Shown here: piece by piece, positions 10,801 through 22,951 of the stretch | Numbering within the stretch: the first letter of the stretch is position 1 | Layout: each line of letters starts with the position of its first letter | Source: Stratiolaelaps scimitus | Lineage: Eukaryota > Arthropoda > Arachnida > Mesostigmata > Laelapidae | DNA: 64,000 nucleotides | Assembly: GCA_019614645.1 (NCBI GenBank) | Contig: JABWDB010000002.1 | Coordinates: forward strand, 17,459,501 to 17,523,500 | Reading direction: 5' to 3' | Notes under the pieces: generated by a model | What the model was told of the DNA's origin: nothing | The model's input: only the letters and a program-made list of their open reading frames with translations | The model's database searches: none | Made by a program: the position numbers and the translations under genes

Positions 10801-13800
10801 TCTGTGGATTTTTGTAGTTTTAATGTCGACCCCAAACAGGCGTACAATGGCCCTATGGGAACGTCCAGGCATACCTTGCACGGAGGTTCCGGACATGCGA
10901 AGGCTGACATTGAGAGAATGAACAGTGTAGGAAAAAAAACAACACATGTACTTATATGTTGAATTTTGAATAGTAGAATTTCCCTTCCGTCCGCGACATG
11001 ATGTCCGCCGTCGCAGTTAAACCTTTCGAAGTTTTTGAATGCACCGCAGTACATCGGACCATGGGGACACAATTCAAGCAGAAACATTCCTGAGTACACG
11101 GCTGAAAAGAAGGCGCGTCAGAGGGCAAAACTATTCCACTGGAGGAGACAGAGGTAACTATTATATTTCGGGTCCCGGTGGAAAGAAAAAACCTCACTCG
11201 CCTGCGCGATTTTTTAAGCGGATTCTGCTACGCGTGACGATGAGGAAGGTGCACGCCAGATGGGAATGAACAGTAAGTAGCAACATTGAAACCTAGGAAA
11301 ACTGTGCCGACCGCTCGTTGAGCAGCGATGGCGCTCGTTAATGGCGATGCGATGTGTATAAAATCACATATGCAATCATATGTATATATGGCTTTGGATG
11401 TATGGGAATTGAGAATGAGCTATACTCAGTGTACAATGGCGATATCATCAGCGTTCTGTGTTATCAGAACGACACAAACCTCAGAAGGTGGTAATAACCC
11501 TTAGTGTTACGTTTGTATTACAGTTCACGCTATGGAGTCACTCAGGTTTACAGTGCTGCAACACTGTTAGCTTTACCCTGCGGCCTTACAGTGCTACAGG
11601 GCTGTAGTAATTTTGGTCCTCTCGAGTAACTTTCTATCACTCCACTTCAAGGCCTTTGAGTGGCCCGCTGTGTCGTCATGAGGGAGTATGTAGGTTTTGA
11701 CAAAGAGTGGATGCGGAACCTGACTGTGTGACAGATTTGATACCAGAGAGGAAATTCAACTGTCGTTCCTATCAATATACTAAATGTATCTTAAAAATCG
11801 ATCTCCTCATAACTACTTTTCGATGTGCTTTGGAGAATCTCTGATAAAATCTATACGAAGAAGAACTATATATATATATAAAGCCGATTTCGCCATTTTA
11901 TTAAAAGTGTATTTGGCACACTTCGAATGGCAACACTTCATGTTCATCTCAGCCTGGATACTAGCACTGCTCGATACAATGGTTTGTCTTCATTAAGCAA
12001 CATCTTCTGTACCCGCCACCGCTACGAAGCACACCGTTGTATGCATCTGACACCTGCAAATGACAATGCCACTACACGTGTTGCAGACTTCCAGTTATTC
12101 CAACGGTCTGGCAAAGTGCCTCTGTGTCAGGTATAGCGCTCGACATGGTTACTCACTATATTATGCTGCGAATATTCATTATACTCAAGGGTGTGGGGTT
12201 CAGTCGAAGGCAGGTTTAGGTGTAGCCTTTGAGACGGTCTCGAGCTGGCTATCAATTTCTGGTGGTTGGCCGGCAGTTACCGCCTCTACTGCGCCTCCCT
12301 TCCGAGACGCGGAGACGTTGGTGGATGAAGAAGACCTAACGCATGTTAGTTTCAGTAGTTGACGTCAGCTACGTCAGCCTTGCCACACCTGATACGTAAC
12401 GCTTAGCATTCTCGACGTTAGCCGTATCATTACCGCAGAACCACGTTGTGGCGGGAGGGGGCGAGTCACGATAGAAGGTGAACTTATTATAAATAGGTAA
12501 ACTCGGCTGGCTATGGGAACTATGTTGATGATAATCTTTCAATGTACAAACGTTAGAGGAAGGCGGGCGAGTCTGCCGATTACTGAGAGACACACGCCGT
12601 CGCGTGGGAGCGAGAAATCGGACAGAGAGATATTGGATGCCAGTAGATGACAACGGACGCGGGACGGGCGTCTTCAGCACTTCGCTATCTGAGAGACAGC
12701 GCGCTTGAGAACAGTCCGAGATGGTTAGACGTTGGACTAGTTACTTGTACAGTAACAAACGATAGTTACTGTGAATACTCCGGCGACGAATCACTCCGCG
12801 TGTCGTTGATGGCTAGCGCAATGATCTATCCACCCAAGCTCGCCCTCCGGCAGCTAACTCTCTGACAGTTGTAAACAGAAACATTTCCCCTATGTCGGAG
12901 AATTATGGATCCCATCATGGACTTGGGACAAGGTCATTGGCAAGCAATTGGCTTAGTTAATCGTAAACACCTGTTAAGGGCGAACGCTGAAGCTTAAGCG
13001 TAACAGGTAAGACGTAGGCGGCAGAATAACGTAATAATGAACGAGGTTGAACGATACACCGACGTAGATGTCAATGGCGCAGGAGAAAGGGCGATGCGAA
13101 GCAATAACTTGGCCAAAAACCTCGTTCACTATAATTACATAAGAAAATTGTAGGTGTAGAAGTTTGGTATGTAAACAAGTTTGATAGTAGGATGCTATCA
13201 TACGAACAATAACAATTGTATAATAAAAACACCAAAAAAGCTGGCAATGATACATTTTCCTTTCATTCCAATGTCACCGCCCGTTCGTGCGGCATCGTCT
13301 TCGCATCGAAATAGATCAAATTATGTTGTGCCGCTGGCCGACTGAGTCTACCTTCGGTCGAGCCGCGGTCGTCCAGCGAATAGATGAGAAACACTCATCA
13401 ATACTAATACTAATGTGGCATTGTTATATTTTACTGACATCGGCTTGGCCACCGACATCGCGCGGACATGTGAGACGCCGACAGCGCTGAAAGATTTACG
13501 TAACAGAACTGCGGCGAAATATCGTATTTAGCTTGTTTCGTGTGCTAGGACTTTTGTGGCGTATCGATAATGTAATGGTATCATGACGTGGCCGCGTTGA
13601 CCATCGGCTGAGCATCTGCTGTCGTTCGCGGTGAGGTCGAGGAGCAAGCCTCGGATCACTTCTCTCCGTGGTGCTCTTTTGAACCGAATGACCGCAACGG
13701 ACAAAACGCCAGACGGGCCCGGTCAGCCCATATATATTAACGATGGGGGGGAGGGTTGTTGAAGCATTGTAGACAATGACGAAAAATCGAAACCTTTGCA

Positions 13801-16800
13801 GAAATAATTGCAGAAGTAAATCAGACAGCGGCAAATTGGATAGTGCTAAATAACAGCCGGCTAAATCGATGACGGCAACCCTTAATCTTTGTTATTGGAG
13901 ATGTCGTATGGCGAATATGGGAAGAGCAACTCGTCAGCCGTCGTCGACTGCCAGTAAATAGTATAGTAGACGAACTGATCCAAAGGTTGGTTAATGTCAT
14001 CACTTGTAATCATATCTGCTAAAGGACAATGCTGGTACTAACAATGCTGGCATAATAGCTGCTTGCAATTAATAGATCGTAATACTGAGAAGGTCTTTGT
14101 AGCTCGGACAGGAGGACAAGAGAAGCTATTGATCGAGGACTCGTTCGGCGTGGCAAGGGCTGGAGACGGTGCAAGCATAGTTCGCTATAGAAACGTTTGT
14201 CTCTCCACATAGCATTTGTAATTAACACTAGTGATGTCTGTTAATGATTTAATTAAGCGAAAGTTAGACTTTGAGCAAAGGCAGAAAAAAGCACTCGTAT
14301 GTGATACGGAGAGGTGATGCATACGTTTACGTAAAGGAAAACGATTCCACCGTTTCAATGTTTGTTTGTTTCGAATCGTATTGGATGAATCGCATACGAT
14401 ATTAATTCAATATAAATCGTAATTGAAAAAAATCAAAAGGGAATTGCTGAAACAACTCTAACCATTGTAGCTTGCATAGATTGCGCAATATGATAATTAT
14501 TTCTGTACTCATGTCTAGTTCATAGTCAGTTCGATTGCTGGTGCGTGCGTGGGGGACAGGCGAGGAAGAGTGCTCGAAAATAGCGTGCCATATTCCTATA
14601 CTTAATTTTGAGTTGACCCTCAGCTTCAGCCTATCTAACAGGCATCGATGTGTTCACAATCAAACAGTAAATAGCCTTAGTTGCTGCGCAATAGGCATAA
14701 GAGTGGATCCTCGAAAAAGTATCGTCGCATTTTCTGCCTCTGGAGTCGAATACGATCCGTTCTTTGAAAGTGATTGAGAATTTTTGAAAATCGTTTAACA
14801 CGGAACCTAACGTGTTAGTTTGAACGCAATGCGAATGACTTAAGATTGGTTTTGTGCATATCCGAACTTAGGGATAGCCTACGATATAAAGGGACACTTG
14901 ATTGAATGGGCGAACTGCTGAAGCACGATGACGAAACGATATTTTGAAATCATTGGATCAATTGCAATTGGGTGGTCGCAGCTATTTCACAAGAATAATG
15001 ACTAATAATAATGGCAATAATGACTCAGCCAGCGTAATGGGATAACTAACAGTATAAAGGTTCAGTGATGACGAGAACACTTCGACAGGTTGAACTCAAG
15101 CGAAGAATGAACGGGATTCATGCCACGAACGCTGTACGAGGTGAACAAGATTTTATGGTATTCAACCCCTCGAAGGGAGCCAAATCCATCCCACGTTCAA
15201 TTAGGAAAGGTCACACGATCGTGTTAGGCCGCTTTCATTGCTCCTGTCTACCATGGAGCATCGAGAGGCAAGGATAAAGGAGTACCTAGGTGTTGGTGTT
15301 GTTATCAGTTAAAAATTAGCCATGTATATATGGAGGCGGGTGAGTATTCGTTAGCAGATAGGTTCGTGGGTGACCTCAGTTACGCGGCCCCGGTAAGCAA
15401 TCATATTTGCATAGCATTGCCGTTCGTAAGTTAGCAAAACGCATCGTTTTCTACTGTCAAGTGTGTAAATCTAACTATCTATAGTATTATTAACGCTGGC
15501 ACAAATTTTCTGAACATCTCGCTGTTGAGTGGTATCGCATTCTATATATTAATTAGACCACTATGATATAGACGTATATTACTGCATCACGTGATTGGTG
15601 CTTCGAATTAATGCTCACGTACTATTTTGTCAATTGACAATTAACGTCGAATTCAAGAAAAGTCCATGATTTAAGTAGCCGGGCCTATTGGAATTGGCTG
15701 CTTTTCTATATCTCTACCGGCAGAAATAGGCAAAACGTATGTCCTCGGCAATGCTCAACGCGCAATGAGCTGTAACCCGCAGATCGCCCGGCCCGTTGCC
15801 CAGCAACAGGAGCAACACAGCAACCGTCGCCGAAGCCCGGTCCCGTACGTTTCGTCCCACCAGAAGAAAATAGGTCGACTAAATAAATATCATCTGTCAA
15901 CGGGTACAATCGAAATAGCGTTCCGCCTTTGACCGTGGCTTCACGCTCAAACCCCTCGGGTAGCTCCTGGGTCGTTCTCTCTCCTCTCTCTCTTTGTTTG
16001 ACTGTCGTTTTTTTGACAGATGCACCGATCCAGCTAATCTCCCTCCTGTACTTGTCATGAACGGGGCTCGTCATTATTTGTGATCCTCATTCATCGGTAG
16101 CAGTACTGTGCGGGCGGTTTTATCCATTATTTTCGATTGGGTCTCCTGGCCGACAGAGATAGGTGATGTGCGATCTTTTTTAGCGCGTCATGTGCTGCCG
16201 CCGCCGCCGCCGCCGCCCTCCCTTGCTACCTCATTTGCCTCTAGATCGCCCCTTTTGAACAAACTTGTCTCATGGGGGAGGGGGTATCCGCCGTTGCTTG
16301 CCACCGCTACCGAGCAGTACCGCATATGGGTGGAGATGCAGTTACGCTTTATCTGTCCACTGACAGAAATGGCGGAACGCAAAATCGCTAGAATGAAAAA
16401 CGGCTGCACACTCACGGATCCCTGGCGACGTCTGCTGACAGCGAAGATGAGAAGAGACATCTGAGTAGAGATGTGACATATCTGCTGCTGCCTCTGCCGT
16501 CGCCGCTGCTCTAGCATCGTCTATCACCGAAGCTATTTTGGCATTCGACTATTTTTCGACCACCTCAATAATAAGACATAGCAATAGGGGGCACACAATA
16601 CTAACAATATCAACAATATGAATTGACTCCCCCATCGTGGTGGCGTCCGTCTCGCATCCAGTGACGCCCCCAGAGGAGGTCACTCAAGCGGGGGCGGAGT
16701 GGTGGCATCGTAAAGAAAAATCCTTAATATCTCTCGCGTTCCTCCCTCCGTTCATCCTCTTGTTCATGTGGCGCATCGCCGATCCACGATAGCGGCCCTC

Positions 16801-17890
16801 GTATTCAGCAGCTACACTATTACTACTACTGCTGCTGCCACTAGTATCAGCAGCCTGACCACTACGACGACTGCTAATATCGTACTAGAATGTTTCACCC
16901 GTTTCGGGGGTGGGGGGGGTCATATTGTCGTCCAATCACCCCGCTAACAGACGGTAGACAACACGACGATGTGCTGTAGAGAATCGCTCTGGCTAGGTCG
17001 TTTTGAGCGTCTTTAAGCCGTTCGGCGGTTCCGACTCGACAGCAAGATTCTCCCCAGACCCTGGGGGGGGGGCGGGGCGGCAGTGGTTATAGTGGTATTT
17101 GTAGCATGTAGTACTAGTAGCTGCTATGCAAAGACATTGCCCTGTAACGGACAACGGCGACACGCCGTTCGGCGGTAACAAATGGCACCAGCGGCAGCTG
17201 GTGACGGCGGCGGCAGACCACGAAAACGACATCAAATATCGGTCTGCCAACTGCAGCATGGTTACGCTGCATTGAGGGCGCGCAATGCAGCCGCTGCCAC
17301 CTCTGATCTGACGACTATCGCTGAAGCTGCTGCCGTTGAAAGATAATAGTGGCACGATGGCTTGAATGAATTGCTCAGTCAGAGTGCCGACGGAGTAAAT
17401 GAGTAGAGACAGACAGCGAGCGGATACTAAAGAGAAGACGAGAAGACCTTAAGAAGTCAATGTCGTTTCGCTGCTCGTGCTGTTACTGTTACGGCAGCCA
17501 CAGCTACGCTGCTGTTGCTGCTCATGACGATGATGATGATGTCTGTGATGTGGTGGGTACCTCGGCTCGACAGCAGCTGAACGCTCAGCAGATCTCGGTG
17601 ATGACCGCATCGTCGTGAGGTGAGTAGCGCTCGCCTGTCAGGCCGACGCAGCGTGGATTGAGGCAACGCGTAGTGTGTGCGTGTGCAGGACAGACGAATG
17701 CAGCCTCCCTTGACAAACACACACACACACGCGCACATATGTACACCCTCACAGATATCCAGATAGATATATAACAAACACACACACACACAGCAATAAT
17801 ATCAGCATCAACAGCAGTAACAGAACGTACTGGTAGACTTTCTCTCTACAAGGCACGAGGCGAAGACCGAACGAAGAGACGACACAGGCT
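7840..17890. other. About 10 kb without a supported gene
   Basis: Many short open frames occur but none shows a domain or a consistent splice chain. GC-richer, stop-poor patches lie at about 8950-9730 and 15700-17800. The latter holds a CCG run at about 16198-16216, G-tracts near 16910 and 17070, and (CA)n runs near 17715-17733 and 17775-17792. A small inverted/direct repeat cluster (TTACAGTGCT repeated) lies at 11548-11605. These patches could hold noncoding exons, but I cannot show it. Confidence 0.4.
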
Positions 17891-17938
17891 GATATATAGC
17901 CGGCCCTGCGATAGGGTTTGGATCACAGATACTATAAG
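17891..17938 (+). promoter_or_regulatory. TATA elements of cuticle gene 1
   Basis: GATATATAGC at 17891-17900 and CTATAAGC at about 17931-17938 precede the proposed first exon. From about 17922 to 18152 no ATG occurs, so the first ATG of such a transcript is 18153, directly at a consensus donor. Confidence 0.4.
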
Positions 17939-18152
17939 CATAGGCCACAGATTGCTGTAGAGGAACTAGAAGGTTGGTGGCTGGCCATCTTGTTGGCTCA
18001 GAGAGACGTCAAGCTATTGAGCAGGCGAAAACGAGTGTTCCGAGATTGCGTCGAGGTTGCTGGATTGTACCTGCATTACGCTCACATTGGATACAGAGTT
18101 TGAAACAAGCTCGGACCAGGTTCGTGCAGCGTGACCCCATCGACGAACTGAA

Positions 18153-19519
18153 ATGGTAAGAAATAAATATGTGAGTTGTTGCTGTACTCCTGCACAAAGA
18201 AACACAATCACGATATCAGAGCCTGGAAATAGGATACCCGACATCAGTGACGTGAGAAGAATCGCCTTTGTTATCATTTCACAAGAGGCTTTCGTAGGCC
18301 TCGCGTTCGTGGGCTGATGTATGCTATGTACGTTTGCTGTTTGCGATGGTGAATTGATATCTAGTCAATGGTAGTAAGTGACGGTAAGTAACAATGTTCT
18401 CCGGAGGTGGCCAAGTACGCGGCGTTGGGGCAGGAATTCCTTGCGTTGACTACATCGGCTGGAAAGGGCGATCTATATGTGGCGTACTGCCCATGATGAA
18501 AATACAATGTAAAAATGTAGAAATGCGGGGACGACGATACAGACGATGCATTGCGATGCAGTCTGTACTTCATGATGGACGATGAACAGGAGTTTGTTCC
18601 CTTGTTTCAAAATATATTCAAATTCGCCGGCTGTTTCGCGGTCCTGCTGCTGTCGTATCGTCATTCATTTTTTTGTATTTTGTATCTGCGAATCTGCGAA
18701 TTCATTATTTTGTATTTTGTATCTGCGATTTGCCCGTTCCTACTAATTGAATTGGTCTAAATGATATGATAGTACTCGGCGAGTGAATCGATCGAACATG
18801 GTGACGATGCCAACCGACGTAATGCATGTTGTTATAGTGACGTATTTTGTGACCAGCTACGCACAACCGCTCACAACTAACTGCCGTAGGTTAGGCTTAG
18901 ATAGTTCCACCGAATACTTGCAATGCTTCCTTCGCTCAGGTAGCGACGCGTTTGTATGCCTTGTGCCTTTATTGTTGTTTACATATGTATATATATGTAT
19001 GTATACATTTACGATACATCTTACTTTTCGGTTGTCCTTACACAATATCATTGTTCACCGTGTGTCGTCCGTTGATCTTTTCTTGCCTCTGTGTCGAAGT
19101 ATAAGGCTGCTGTCGTCCTCATTTCCTTGTTGGGCGTCTCTTTCGCTGGACATTCAGGGTATGGTGGCGGCCAGGGAGGCTACGGACCACCGTCGCCTTA
19201 CCAATTCAGCTACAACTCGCAGGACGCAGAAGGCTCACACGGGCATAGCCAAAGCTCGGATGGCCGCCGCGTCCATGGCCATTACGTGATACAACTGGCC
19301 GACGGCAGGAGCCGTAAGGTGGAGTATCACGCTGACGAGACAGGGTTTCACGCCAAGGTCGTCACGAACGAACTGGGAACAGAATCGAAGGATGCTGCCG
19401 ATGCAACCTACCACTCATCAGCGATCACGGGCGAGCAGGCGGCCAAATCGTCAAGGTTCGGCGGAGGAGGCGGTAGTGGTGGTGCCCATTATGGAAAGGG
19501 ATTCAATAAGTGGTCCTAG
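18153..19519 (+). CDS. Cuticle protein 1, chitin-binding Rebers-Riddiford type
   Basis: Main coding exon 19100-19519. The proposed first exon ends in ATG at 18153-18155, immediately followed by donor GTAAGA; the acceptor is ...gtcgaag at 19099, phase 0. The product is 140 residues. Residues 1-17 are a signal peptide (M|YKAAVVLISLLGVSFA). A short Gly/Tyr-rich linker follows. The chitin_bind_4 (R&R) domain spans roughly 35-94, with the core G-H-Y...ADG...VEYHADETGF; Tyr77, Ala79-Asp80-Glu81 and Gly83-Phe84 match the R&R consensus. The tail holds TNELGTESKDAADA and SSAITGEQAA and ends Gly-rich. It would be secreted by epidermis into chitinous cuticle. The exon-2 protein is certain. The lone-ATG first exon is inferred from frame, donor consensus and the absence of an earlier ATG; an ATG at 18799 followed by GTGACG is a weaker alternative. 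Confidence 0.88.
18664..18732. repeat. Tandem duplication, about 37-bp unit
   Basis: Two near-identical copies of a unit containing TTTTGTATTTTGTATCTGCG lie at 18664-18700 and 18701-18732, inside the cuticle gene 1 intron. Confidence 0.7.
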
Positions 19520-19666
19520 ATGTTCGCCGATGTATAGATATATATATATATGCGACGTATTATGAAGAGAATATCATAATGATAATGTTATTAGTAGTGC
19601 TGGCGAAATTGTTGTTGTTTATACTATATATAAACTAGTTTGTCTATATTTGGATGCACACTATGA

Positions 19667-19672
19667 AATAAA
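19667..19672 (+). terminator. Poly(A) signal, cuticle gene 1
   Basis: AATAAA about 150 bases after the stop codon at 19519. Confidence 0.6.
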
Positions 19673-20464
19673 CCAATTGTTGTTATTATGTAAAAAGTAA
19701 TCTTTTTTATATTCATGGCTCGTCCGCAGATTTCATATAGAAAGTGTATGAAGGGTGAACGTAGACATTATACATATATATATATACATATATATACATT
19801 CATGCCGTTGTCTAATATATAACGAATACATGTTCACTGTGTGATGCCACAAAGTATAAGACGGCCACAGGAAAAGACCACGCGGATATCTTAGCTTCCA
19901 CTGTGTCGGGCTGCCGTGACCCAGGTTAGTTGGAAAGGTCTAGATACACCTTCGAAGCCTGTATGCACTGGACACGTCTACATTCAAATGCAATGAACAC
20001 CTCCGTACGCAGAAATGCCACGAGCAAGGCCGAGTGTGCGTACCGAACACACGTCGATATTATAGAGGTCGGCAGCGACCCGCTTGTGGCTGCCGAGGAA
20101 ATGCGAGAAAGCATGCCACACCAGCTATCCTGTGATGATGCTAATCAAATATAGTCGTCGGGTAGTGTTCGATGCTGAATTATATAGACATACACACTAG
20201 TACTATTAAGAGGTGCACTACTTTGCACTATATCTCCCTATATATAGCAACAGCAAACTTAAATTTCTGTGATGTTGGCAGTTCTCCATTTGGTCGTTTG
20301 CGAGTTGAAGGTTTACAATTTATTTTTCATACCGAATTCGCTGGCTCAGTCTGAATGTGCCCGAATTTCACATCCGTGAGCTCGTGCATCCCACCTGATC
20401 GGTGATCGGTGCATTACCAAAACTGTTAGAAAAAATTGATAAATGAAATAATGTCTCGAACGGT

Positions 20465-20560
20465 AGTTTGATGGGTGAAGTTCCTGCCTGTGTAATAGCT
20501 GGAGGCCGCAGACTCGAACCTCACGAAGGTGACATAAATCTATGTTGAAGCTCAATTAAC
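20465..20560 (+). repeat. Diverged tRNA-derived SINE fragment
   Basis: Contains GCTGGAGGCCGCAGACTCGA followed by a GTGACAT-like segment and TTGAAGCTCAAT. It aligns in order with the fuller SINE copy at 34612-34759 (AGGCCGCAGGTTCGAGCC ... GTGACATATAAG ... GCTTAAGCATT). The A-rich tail is not preserved. Confidence 0.5.
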
Positions 20561-22904
20561 GGCTATTTTACGTCCAAAATGGCACCAAAAAAGCCGTTAT
20601 TTGATTTAATAAAGCAAGCTGTAGATGTTGATGCATGTATTTTTATAGGTTTTCATGGAGAGATATGTCGCTCACGTCCCGTTTTGTGAACAATCAAATA
20701 TATATGTAACATGACGATTTGCTATGATTATTATTGTATTTACCTATTTACTATTATATAACATGATTACACCACCAACATTTCGTATCTGCTTATAGCG
20801 ATATTTTACTGCTGTGATCATGATGAGCTAATGTAAAAGAGATTGGAAATAATTGACGTTAGAAGAAATTCGTTCTTTAAAGAATTGCCGTGCCAGTAAT
20901 CAGTAAAGTCGCCGCTCAATATTATGATTTGCAGAGAAAATTACATGTCACGTCTGTGAAGACCCTTCACTGTGCGGCGTACCATATCGGGGCCGACAGC
21001 TCAGGATAATTCCAAGGTAGTAGGCAATACAGATCATGTTTTTGTTTATGTTTCTTTAATATTTTATATATTAAAAAATATATATATGATTATTTTTATT
21101 AGCGATGTTATCGAAATAAGATTGATTTAGTTTTCTATAGCATCGAAACCCTTTATCTCCTGTGCTAGGGGAGGACGAAATTCGTATGGTGATACAGTGC
21201 GAACCGAATTGGTAAATGGAAAAAAGAGTAGCCATAGTGGACATCTCTCTCAATGTGGTTATATGGTTTGTTTTTTTTTATTATTATTATGGGGAAGCTA
21301 AAGATGCTAGCTGCTTGAAGATTTAACCGAATTCGAGCTCAGTCTGCAGAGTCGACGAAGGGCCCAAAAATCAGTCACCTCACTAAGAGGATCATATCTT
21401 GCAGAAATGGGTCATGCGGCATTGGCCTATTCTATAGTGTTTTTTTTTAGAAGAATTCGATACGGGAGGGCGGAATTGCAATAGCGAATGGAAATTGTCA
21501 ATGGTACGGCTGGAACTCGTCGGCTAAATCGGGAACCAAGACGTCAGCCCCTTGGCAGCTCGTTCAAAAGGATGAAGGTTATGCTTTTGAAATGCTCACC
21601 AAAACTCAGCCGAAAAACTTCTCCCCAGATCGATTCAGTATTCTACCCTGTTACAGCATTGTCTTTAGAGCATTACTGGTAAGCCGCTATATTTTCTTCG
21701 GAGCATCGCAGTATCAAACGCCGTCAACAAGAGCCGAATCCGCCCAAGGCCGTTCGACTGCGCAGTCTCATCTTAGAGAAGGCCGTCTATTTTAGGGCGT
21801 GCCGTTACGTGGTTAAAATGTGTGAGGACGGAAATATAGCCCGAAGGAGAACTACATCCGGTTCGTATTCAAAAAGTCCCATGCACCGCCTGAGGGTTGA
21901 ACGTGGCACACAAATACAATGGCATCGGTAGGCAAACCGAATGAATCCAAGAAGACGATTTACCTTTTGAGATCGGATTCCCTCCCAGGTTCGACAATGA
22001 AGATGCGCCCAATTTGTCTGCTAGTAGCGTATGGGTCACTAAGGTCCTTCCCGTTTTAGGTTGTGTACGATTCAGTCGAAGGAGAAAATTGGTAAAACAA
22101 GTAGAAAAATTGCCAATGAAGTGTGAATAAATATGAATCGTTACCACTCAATGTACAATGTATGTTGCAATAGGATTTGATTTTTGAATGTTTACGTTTA
22201 AATATATGATTTTTGTCATTTTTATCACATGAATCGGCATCGCCTGCGAACGAATACGACAACGGCAGATCGCCGACGGGCTGCTACGGGTATGTGTACG
22301 TTTAAAACAAGAAATCTACAAATAGAAACCACAGTTACATAGAATCCGGCTGAACTTCCCGCTTTGGTCAGTTATATCCAGCGTAAGTTCGAATTTGCAA
22401 GACCCCTCAAATTTACAGAGCGTGTGCAAACCGTTTAGCTCAATACGTTTATTATGCATATGGTCAGTCAGCGTTGCATCACACAAGCTATATAATTCGT
22501 TCGGCCGCCTCTCTCTCTCTCACTTTCTTTGTTTCTCGTCTCGTCATGAGTAGATCTTCGCGCCGGATGGCCGCACAACAACGCTAGGCTATTTCTCGTG
22601 TTAACGTTTCGTCGACGACAGCGCGAAATACTTCATTCAATCAATGCTCTCTTTCCTTCCTTTCGTGCTTTTCGTTTAGGTCTCGTGGTGTCTTTTCACG
22701 ATGACCGAACGCCGTTTACACCCGACCATAAATACCCTTGTGTTGTGATTACTATTGGTAGCATGTTGGCTGCACCATTGCGGTTGTTGTTGCTGCTGCG
22801 GCGACTACTATTGTTGCTGCCCGCACAACATACGCATCTGTCTGCTCCTTGCCAGACGGCTACTGGGCTAAGCTAGCGTGACATTTCGATTTAAAAGAAA
22901 ACTA

Positions 22905-22951
<47 letters not shown>

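Noticed and set aside
15706..16074. 122-residue minus-strand frame
   Set aside because: No recognisable domain, start context or neighbouring exons; not distinguishable from chance in a GC-richer patch.
19091..19289. Plus-strand 168-residue frame (18783-19289) overlapping cuticle gene 1
   Set aside because: It is an out-of-frame shadow of the cuticle exon and its intron; the R&R frame is clearly the real one.
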